In this document: one piece after another, positions 56,212 through 64,000 of the stretch | How positions within the stretch are numbered: position 1 is the first letter of the stretch | Layout: every line of letters starts with the position of its first letter | Origin: Armigeres subalbatus | Taxonomy: Eukaryota > Arthropoda > Insecta > Diptera > Culicidae | DNA: 64,000 bases | Assembly: GCF_024139115.2 (NCBI RefSeq) | Contig: NC_085141.1 | Span: 396,206,042-396,270,041, forward strand | Direction of reading: 5' to 3' | Program-made: the position numbers and the translations under genes | The notes under the pieces: model-generated | Database searches by the model: none | What the model was told of the DNA's origin: nothing | What the model saw: the letters and a program-made list of their open reading frames with translations, nothing else

Positions 56212-57201
56212 AAGTAACCACTAAGCCGTTAAAAATGACATTAATTCGGTTCTATAGTCGCATTAAAGACATGGTCAACAGTGCTGATAAGATCTATATT
56301 GAACTTGAGTGCTGCTCTAAAGCCGCTTTTGGCGAAATATTCGGCTGATATAGTGCATGCCCCTACTATTTTCCATGTCTATGCCTAAATGTCAAACTAT
56401 TTAGACGAGTTGAAAAACGAAAAAAAATGAAAGGAAAAATATTTATTTACATTCTGAAGTGTTCTATCTTTTTTCTTCCAGTTGGGATTCGATGATTTTT
56501 TTTGTTAATTGTATTAAACTCCGGTCTTGAACTGTGTTTGGTACGATGGATCTAGATTTAGCTGGTGGCTGAGTTTGCCATCTGATCCATCTCCGTACTG
56601 AGTGGATACATTGCTGGGAGGGGTTGCAGAAGAATTCTATCTGCTTTCATGTCAATGGCGAGGAAAGTGTTAAAAAAATATATTCCGTAAACGAATTATT
56701 CATTACTTATCATAGTAAGCCAAACGGAACTTTTCAAATTAAGTTTATTTAAAAGGTGCCTTTCAGCGAGTTTTTCATCTTAGAATTAATATCACTAAAT
56801 ATAAATAGAAGAAATCCACACTTCGCGGAACATGGATCATACATTCACTATACGAATGTCATCAATAATATTATTCCTGCAGGTTTTCAAAAATATATCT
56901 GTCCCTAATGCGAGTGAAAGAGATAGCTTATAAAATTATGGGCGTTATTGTTTATGATTTCTCCCAAACGTCATACATGATAGCTCTAAATTGGAATTTA
57001 AGGTTTTCTTATTCGGCTTGTATCCACAAAGCTGATTAGCTTTATATCCAAGCGTTATATACCGATATACGGTTTCCTTTGCTGCTTGAGGTCCATACTG
57101 CCAATAAGCACTAGAAAAACTTATATAGAACTTATAAGCACTGAAAAGCTGTTATATGGTACAAATGCGGCCTATTACAGTGCTTAACGGTTACCTGGGA
57201 A
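56212..57201. mobile_element. Possible MITE with CCCAAGTAACC ends
   Basis: CCCAAGTAACCACTAAGC at the left is imperfectly mirrored by GCTTAACGGTTACCTGGG at the right. No clear target duplication. The interior is AT-rich with TATAT motifs. Confidence 0.4.
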
Positions 57202-57899
57202 TGAAAATGCAACTGTTTTCGCTTTCACGTGATGATCACGAAAACTACCAGCAGTACTGCTCCCCATACAAGGCTGAGCCCGAGTTGGGCCAGTACTGGG
57301 TACTGCGGATAGAGCCGTTTTTCTACTCTCAAGAGAGTAGAGGGATATTTTGAAATCAATCCCATAAGCAAAATTAGTTTGCAGTTACTTGCCTGTCAAA
57401 CATTTCCCGCTCTTCGAATTTCTCTTTCCATGCTGCACAACGGCGCACAAATGCGCAAGACTCTACATGACTTTATGATTGTTTACATACGCTCCTGCTC
57501 CAATCAGCTGTTGAATCCCGTGAAATTTCGTAACGAGTGCTTTTTAATTGCATTTCTACTAATTTTCCACTCGAAATATAATGTGAAAATATTTGTTACA
57601 AAGAATACAAAACTCAAAATAAGTTTCTTTTTATTTTTTTTCCCAAATAATAACAATGCCTCTCAATATAGGATCTGAAACGAACATAACCACAATCTTT
57701 AATGTTTGGCTCCGGCACAATAGAAAAGTTTGGCTTCAGTTTGACAACCAAATCGATTCTATTCGCACCACCCAGGGCCAGTCTAGACAACCTCGTGTAC
57801 AACCATCAAGAAACAATATACCCTATTGTATACCGTATGGTAAATATTTTTTTTGCGTTTTCTGAGATGTACTCTGTTCTATCCCTCACGAAAGTGATT

Positions 57900-58712
57900 G
57901 TCAAAAGATGATCGTTTGAATGTCATTTTGTGTTGACACACGCACACTGTTTTGACGCAATCGCCGTCGAAAACATCGAACCCACAGCTTCCATCGCGCT
58001 GGCTGATCAGAAAAACGAAAAACGCGATTCGCCGTGGACGGAAGGAAAAGAAAAAGGTACAAGAGCTGGTGCGAAGCAAGCAGCAAGTTCAGAGGATTAT
58101 CAGCCATCGCATTTCAAGTGGAAATAAGTCGAAAATTTGACAAAATTTGTTTCGGGTTAAGAAAGGTAAAAGACGTTTACGATTTTCGACGCACGGAAGG
58201 TTCAAAGAGCAGACCCGAGAAGCGGAAGAATCTCAAAAGTAGAGCACTCGGCGAGGTGAAAATATTGGCCGATAGGCGACTCACGACGGCGACGCTGGAA
58301 GTGGTTCGGTCGGTATTGTTTCGGCTGGTAGCTAGGTAGGGTGAATTGAAAATAATCTCGAATCTAATCTCGTCGCTACTCTTTCGGGGCCGATCCCCGG
58401 CAGTGTTTGGAAAAACGCATCCGGTCAGTTTTTCTTTTGGGAAATAAAACGCGGACCTTCCAACAAAAAGAAAAAGTTGGAGGACATTTTGGTTCGTAGA
58501 ATATCACACAAAATTTGGTGACAGCAGGAGAAGCAAGAAGCTGCGAAAAAGCTGCCCCGTGGAAAATGTTCGATTTTTGCTTTCTCCCGTGAAAGCAGCT
58601 GCGATTTCAGTGCAGTCCAGAAGAAGAAGGAGAGGAAATAGAATTAGGTGTCGGGTAATTTGGGCTGAAAATTGTGTGCGCTAAGTGGAAAATTATTGTT
58701 TTGACAGTGAGT
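57900..58712 (+). other. Candidate non-coding 5' exon/leader of an unidentified plus-strand gene
   Basis: This block is richer in G, A and C than its surroundings, with CGCGATTCGCCGTGGACGG and GGCGACGCTGGAAGTGG stretches typical of insect leader exons. Open frames are short. A GTGAGT donor-like site follows at about 58707. I cannot identify a gene, and the orientation is inferred from the donor-like sites. Confidence 0.3.
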
Positions 58713-59734
58713 GTGTTAAGGAAAAACAAATTTCAAATCTTTTGGATCTTCGTATTTGTCATTCGTACCTAATCTCGTCGGGTTCATAATACTTGAGGAG
58801 CGAGTGCTGCAGCGAAAGGGTAATCTCGCGTAACATGTGAAAAGCATCTACTAAGAAGTTTGTTAGATTCTGACCGCTATTTTAACTAAATAACGAGTAA
58901 AAACACTCAAAAATGTAGGGATAATGTATTTTGTTGAACATTATTAATGTATGTATTATGTTACACATAACAAACACAAATATTCCATGCTTGAATTCCT
59001 ATCCATATGGGCCATACATTATTTAATGAACGGTAATTGGGTTTATAAACATCAGTGTTTTTAGGTTTTAAATAATGAATAAACAATTTATTAAAAATCT
59101 GCTAATTATCCTAATTAACGTTTTGGTATAATTTACACAGAGATGAGATCATAGTACGGTAAGGATTGCCATAATTGGACTGCTACAATTTTTATGAAAT
59201 TCTTTCCAATTAATCCACCATATTTGCTAAAAGAAACAACAGTAGTTTGTTGTATATGCAGGAGTCCCTAACTTCGGTCTAAGTATGGGAATGCGGTATA
59301 ATATGATTGACCTGCAATTTGACAGTTCTTTAAAATATATAATTTAAGGCCAAGCAAATAAAGAAATTTTATTCAGAAATGGGTGAATATTGATTTTGAA
59401 GCCGTATATAAACTACCGTTATATGTAAAATTGTCCCATATACAGCTAAATCCTAGCAAACGTTGGACAAATATGTATATCATGGCAGTAAAACTTCTTT
59501 AACTTTGGACAAATGGGGTTTCAAGCAGTTTAGGGAAGTAGAGAGGTGTATTCAATAGATCTTCCCTTTTTCAGATGATATAGGAACGCTTCAAAATTTG
59601 GTATGCAATTATGCTAACTAAGCTTGTTCATTAAAAAAAAAATACAAATAAACAAAGTGTAATGTAACCAGGAGGAACACAACTTTCGTAAAACATTTTT
59701 TGTTATTTTTTCAACATACCTTTTTAATTGTAGG

Positions 59735-60350
59735 GAAAAAAACTAGGTATAGCAACTTTTTTTCCCTAAGGCTTTACTCGTCTCAAATACTAGAACCAAG
59801 GATCAAAAGAAATCAAAAACAGGCAAAACATTTAAGTAATCGTCAAAATCTAAAGAATTTTTCTACGGATCTTCTCACATGTTACGATAGGTTAACAGAT
59901 GAGTGGGTGCTAAAAAGAGCAAATAATACGGAAAACCTCAGCTTCATCTACGAAGAGTCGTTCTAAATTTATCACCGCGAAAATCGGACAGTAAAAACAA
60001 GGAGAAAAATAGTTTTCGCCACAGCGTTTCTCGGGAGGGCCAGAAAATTGCAGAAAAAGCACAAGAAGATCCGCCGTTTGAGTGAAAGTGTTGAAGGCCA
60101 ATCCTTGCCGTTGGCCACCGGAAGAATTCCCCCAGTGTCTGGTTGGTAACGGTGCCATCGTTGCGAGCCTGGTTTGTGTCGCCCCGAAAGCCGTTCGGGA
60201 GATCATTTTCGGTGGAAGCGAAGCGTAAACGACATCACCACGGAGACGGCACGGAGAAAGCAACGCGGATAATGAAGAGGAGAAATGCCGATTGTGGCAA
60301 GATTCGGCGACCCATCAAGAGGAACAAAATAGCAGAACAGATTGGAAGGT
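59735..60350 (+). other. Candidate second leader exon with strong donor site
   Basis: A pyrimidine-rich acceptor-like stretch ends TTTTTAATTGTAG near 59734, and GGAAG|GTAAGT closes the block at 60350. The part from 59970 on is GC- and purine-rich. A short frame from 60271 (MKRRNADCGKIRRPIKRN) runs into the donor and could be a start, but there is nothing to confirm it. The downstream exon would lie beyond the window. Confidence 0.3.
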
Positions 60351-60947
60351 AAGTCGACGCACCAACACAACGCTAACAGTCAGTTTTTAACTTGAGAAAA
60401 AAGGTTTAGTCGTTTTTAGTTTTGGTTGTTTCGATTTGAACTGGAGGGCGAATTGCTGACGACCTTTGCGTGGGGGATATTATTTTATCGTGATCATGAT
60501 TTTTTTTAATCTTGTTTGGCATTTCTGTTTGCTTCCGTTTTTTATTTCTTCTCGATGCATGACGGGTAAACGCATGCACGCATATGGGACACTTCATAAA
60601 TACAATGTTCGTGATTGGTGCGAGCTTTCTGTTAGTTGGTAGGTCGAGCAATTGGCGACATTTTGACGCCGCTGTCCTTCGACATACTTAGGTGTATTGA
60701 ATGTATGTTGTTATGACTATTTCGGTAATCTGAATGAAAAGGATTTTTTTGTATCCAGCCCACCATCAAATAGAGAGGTTTCCTAGATAAATTTATGGGA
60801 TACGTATATGAATACGTGGTATAATTTTCAAGCTAATTAACAGACAGATTCTTTCTTTCAATCTATCAATAACATGTTAATGCTTTTTAAGGTTCTATTC
60901 TAGGCCATAGAAGCATTAATTAAAACCCACTTGTGTTATTTACCACT

Positions 60948-61872
60948 TTATTTATTTATTCAGACTAAGGCCGAAGTGTCCTGTGCGGTATATGAGAGTC
61001 TTCTCCATTCGGCTCGGTCCATGGCTACACGTCGTTCATTCGCCTCCTCCACGTACCGTCCACCCTACCATAGATGGTACGCAACCCTTTCCTTTCGAAA
61101 ACTCCCAGTGCGCGTTGGTCCTCCACGAGCATCGTCCAGGTCTCGTGAACGTAGAGAACTACCGGTCTAATAAGCGTATTGTAGATTGTCAGTTTGGTTC
61201 GGCGGCGAACTCTATTCGATCGGAGTGTTTTGCGGAGTCCAAAGTACGTACGATTTCCTGCCATGATGCGTCTCCGAATTTCTCTGCTGATATCGTTTTC
61301 GGAGGTTACCAGTGAGCCCAGGTACACGAATTCTTCAACCACCTCGATTTCGTCACCACCAATGCAAACTCGTGGTGCGTGGCTCACGTTGTACTTTCTT
61401 GAGCCTCTTCCTATCATGTACTTCGTCTTCGACGTGTTGATGACTAGTCCAATCCGTTTAGCTTCGCTTTTCAGTCTGATGTAGGCTTCCTCCATCCTCT
61501 CAAAGTTACGTGCCATAATATCTATGTCGTCGGCTAAACCAAATAACTTAACGGACTTCGTGAAAATCGTACCACTCGTGTCGATATATCCCTGCTCTTC
61601 GTATACAGTCAAACCTCCATGAGTCGATGTTCTATGACTCGATATCGACTCATGGAAGCAAATTATTCCATACTAAAAAATATTTTCTGGGTTACTGTGA
61701 TGGTCCCTCCAAAGAGCTTTCCAAGGATTTTCTATTCTACATCTCGATATTTCTATGAGTCGATGGTCCCTTCAATATCGACTCATGGAGGTTTGACTGT
61801 ATACCCCTTCCAAAGCGATGTTGAATAGCAGACACGAAAGACCACCAACTTGCCGTAACCCTCTGCTAGTTT
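60948..61872 (-). pseudogene. 5'-truncated LINE reverse transcriptase, internally deleted and MITE-split
   Basis: On the minus strand it reads GLRQVGGLSCLLFNIALEG, then (after the MITE at 61606-61799) a degraded active site LADD, INTSKTKYM, VVEEFVYLGSLV and LVEDQRALGVFERK. The tail jumps from DGTWRRRMN to the last codons, a deletion of roughly 80 codons compared with 2886-3348. The 3' end is (TTTA)n on the plus strand. The 5' end stops at the CAGGG repeat. Confidence 0.85.
61606..61799. mobile_element. Pogo-like MITE inserted in the LINE
   Basis: TA|CAGTCAAACCTCCATGAGTC and GACTCATGGAGGTTTGACTG|TA are perfect inverted ends, with more GAGTCGAT/ATCGACTC motifs inside. Removing it and one TA restores the LINE frame across the site (ALEG-VYEEQGY). 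Confidence 0.92.
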
Positions 61873-62010
61873 CAGGGCTGTTACAACAGTTGCGTTTTTC
61901 GCGGATTTGTCGCGAATTCACCCTTCCAGTCGCAAAAATCGCGGTTCCGTCAAACATTGTCGTGAAATTCGCGGATTTATAACTACACTCTCGCGAAAAT
62001 CGCGATTTCC
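61873..62010. repeat. CAGGGCTGTTACAA repeat end, copy 2
   Basis: Same start as 39277, with TTTTTCGCGGATTT and AAAATCGCGATT motifs. It abuts the 5' end of the LINE fragment. Confidence 0.45.
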
Positions 62011-63214
62011 TCAATCTAATTTTAGGATAAATTCAACATGTCGATTATTTGGGCGTTTGCAAAATAAGCAATCCGTCAAAGATCCAAACACATGGTATTC
62101 GAATAACCTTTCAATAGTCGTATGGATGTTGGTTTAAGTGGACACATAGAAAGTCTGTCGAATTGCATTTATAGATTACTGAAATGCCGAGAATTATTTA
62201 TTTTATTGCCTAAAACTTTTGTGCCACTAATTTCGGAATTACAATTATGATTACTTGCGCTGCATAGAGGGTCTTTGTTTATGTGTTTTTGATTTATAAT
62301 ATTAGGTTCAACATCAATGAGGAAAGGAATCAGAAGGATTCCTTTAACGAGCCAACCTTGGGTCCCATCAATACCAAGGTACATATAATAGCAATTTAAA
62401 TTAAGAGGAAGGCCTTGTGAGTCAACCAAGGGCTTCGCCAGTTATTTTGAATTAAAATTGTCACATTAAAATTATTGTAAGGATAAAATTTGGTAGAGAA
62501 AAAACACAAAAACACTAATAAAACTCCAAGGTCCAGCCCAATCGGGTTATACGCAAAGGTGACGTTGAACTACGTAGCTATGTGTAATGTACAGGTTTTC
62601 GACTCTTCCGTTCGATGAGACCAAAGCAAGCATTTTTCAAGCCCTGGGTGAATCTGTTTTCGTTGTTTATCCTGTGCTCCTGAGATTGAGTGAGCATTAC
62701 GAACCTTGATGATGTATATAATTTTTAAAACAACATTTGAAAAGGATGATAAAAATAAAATTTTCAAATAATCGAGGATGAGAAACACTCTCAAGTGATC
62801 ACATATCCAAATTATCGATTGATAAAAACTTCGTATCGAAACATTGGTATATACTACTTTTGAACTTATTTTCCTACATAACACAAAAACACAATGCCAA
62901 TCATCCGATTCCGATTGAATTTCATTGTTCACGTCGGGCTTTGCGTTTACTCCGGCAGACACCTAGGAATTAGCATAAACGAGCTGATGAAAGTCGGGCT
63001 TTGCGTTTACTGATGAAAGTTTTCCAGAACGCATCCACTGCAGCAGCGAAGAAGATTACGAGCCCCTCTAATGGCATCAATAGACGTAAGCCGGAAGCTG
63101 CCGTCAAACGCCCCCAAGCTTTCGAGAGATAATGCGCGTGTAAGTTAGCAGAAACGAACTGCACCAGCTAAAAACCCTGTAAGTTGCATTATTTGACATC
63201 TATGCTGGCTTGAG
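62011..63214. other. No gene recognised
   Basis: AT-rich DNA with only short frames. A small tandem repeat of GAAAGTCGGGCTTTGCGTTTACT-like character (about 70 bp apart, near 62930 and 62990) is present. Confidence 0.35.
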
Positions 63215-63780
63215 GCCTCCAGTTAGCCTTGCGAACAAAGGCGCAAAATCCGATCTAGGATGTTTTCGGGTGAAGAAGGTTCTCGACACCCTTGGCATAG
63301 TGTATCCATTGTATTTGCCACACAAGATGCATTTGCCACACACATATGGGGCCCTCCTTAGCCGTGCGGTAAGACGCGCGGCTACAAAGCAAGACCATGC
63401 TGAGGGTGGCTGGGTTCGATTCCCAGTGCCGGTCTAGGCAATTTTCGGATTGGAAATTGTCTCGACTTCCCTGGGCATAAAAGTATCATCGTGCTAGCCT
63501 CATGATATACGAATGCAAAAATGGTAACTTGGCTTAGAAACCTCGCAGTTAATAACTGTGGAAGTGCTTAATGAACACTAAGCTGTGAGGCGGCTCTGTC
63601 CCAGTGTAGGGATGTAATGCCAATAAGAAGAAGAAGAAGACACCAGATGCATACTAATGCAATGGTGGGCATAGAAAGCTTTCAATTAATAGCTAAAGAA
63701 ATTCTAATAGATTACTAAGTTAAAAAGCAGGCCAAGTTCCAGTTGGAATGTAGTACTATGGAAGAAGAAGCTTGCGCTGC
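63215..63780 (+). mobile_element. tRNA-derived SINE (second family) split by a Feilai-like SINE
   Basis: The left part, 63215-63340, runs from AGTTAGCCTTGCGAACAAAG through TCTCGACACCC to CACACAAGATGCAT. The right part, 63645-63780, resumes at AGATGCATACTAATGC and ends GGAAGAAGAAG. AGATGCAT occurs on both sides of the inserted SINE and is the likely target duplication. Confidence 0.65.
63355..63640 (+). mobile_element. Feilai-like SINE, copy 3
   Basis: It runs from TCCTTAGCCGTGCGGTAAG with B box GGTTCGATTCC near 63412 to the (AAG)n tail. It is closely similar to 22433-22722. Sequence before it (TTGCCACACACATATGGGG) looks like extra 5' sequence relative to copy 2. Confidence 0.82.
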
Positions 63781-64000
63781 ATTTACAAGATTAACTAATT
63801 CACCGAAACCGTTTGCTAAACTGTTGGCAAGTTTTCAATAGTAAATAGTATCTTACATAAATATTGTAACACACTGGAGTCGGTTTTTCCGCGGACTATA
63901 TGGACCGCGTGAATTAAAACAACGTAAAACAAAACTGGTTAAATCCCATAATAAACTGAATAAACCGCGGAACTCCCGAAATTCGAGTGAAAAAATCGCA
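63781..64000. other. Right-edge sequence, unassigned
   Basis: From about 63870 the text GAGTCGGTTTTTCCGCGG and GGACCGCG stands out against AT-rich DNA and may be the end of another repeat that leaves the window. No gene is visible. Confidence 0.3.

Overview
This is a piece of an insect nuclear genome, almost certainly a culicine mosquito and most likely Aedes. The reasons are spliced genes, an AT-rich background packed with transposons, tRNA-derived SINEs that look like the Aedes Feilai family, and a lamin gene closest to insect lamin Dm0. There is no sign of bacterial or viral genome organisation.

The one host gene I can read through is a B-type lamin on the minus strand. Its six coding exons lie at 49879-50282, 15457-15904, 14930-15388, 14645-14866, 14473-14577 and 14087-14125. 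They join in frame to 558 codons and end in a CaaX box (CRIM). The first coding intron (15905-49878) is about 34 kb and fills more than half the window. It is a transposon sink and holds no host exon that I can recognise. The remaining introns are under 350 bp except the last (347 bp). The rod is about 49 residues (seven heptads) shorter in coil 2 than I would expect from Drosophila lamin Dm0.

Region by region. 1-2887: a non-LTR retrotransposon whose endonuclease-reverse transcriptase frame is open over all 853 visible codons and runs off the left edge. 2886-3366: a 5'-truncated LINE tail. 3372-11805: a Ty3/gypsy relic cut in two by a 7.4-kb unit (3559-10950) with inverted ends and a 5-bp target duplication; that unit holds an 860-bp tandem duplication and a nested LINE. 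11956-14086: lamin 3' flank and probable 3' UTR. 14087-50282: lamin, with intron 1 containing a non-autonomous hAT with a nested SINE, two tandem arrays of about 148-bp period, a BEL/Pao relic, a Tc1-like element and a split Tc1 fragment between 343-bp direct repeats, a 3.6-kb pogo-like element with a spliced transposase gene, and many MITEs. 50283-57900: lamin promoter side, more MITEs and a SINE. 57900-60350: GC- and purine-richer DNA that looks like non-coding 5' exons of an unidentified plus-strand gene. 60948-64000: a truncated LINE, more MITEs and nested SINEs.

The most unusual repeat is a 54-59 bp retroposon present four times, three with perfect target-site duplications. It would fold as a hairpin, has one compensatory stem change between copies, and ends in an AATAAAG-like motif plus poly(A). 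All target duplications and terminal repeats were read by eye from the sequence. Family names rest on remembered motifs, not on searches.
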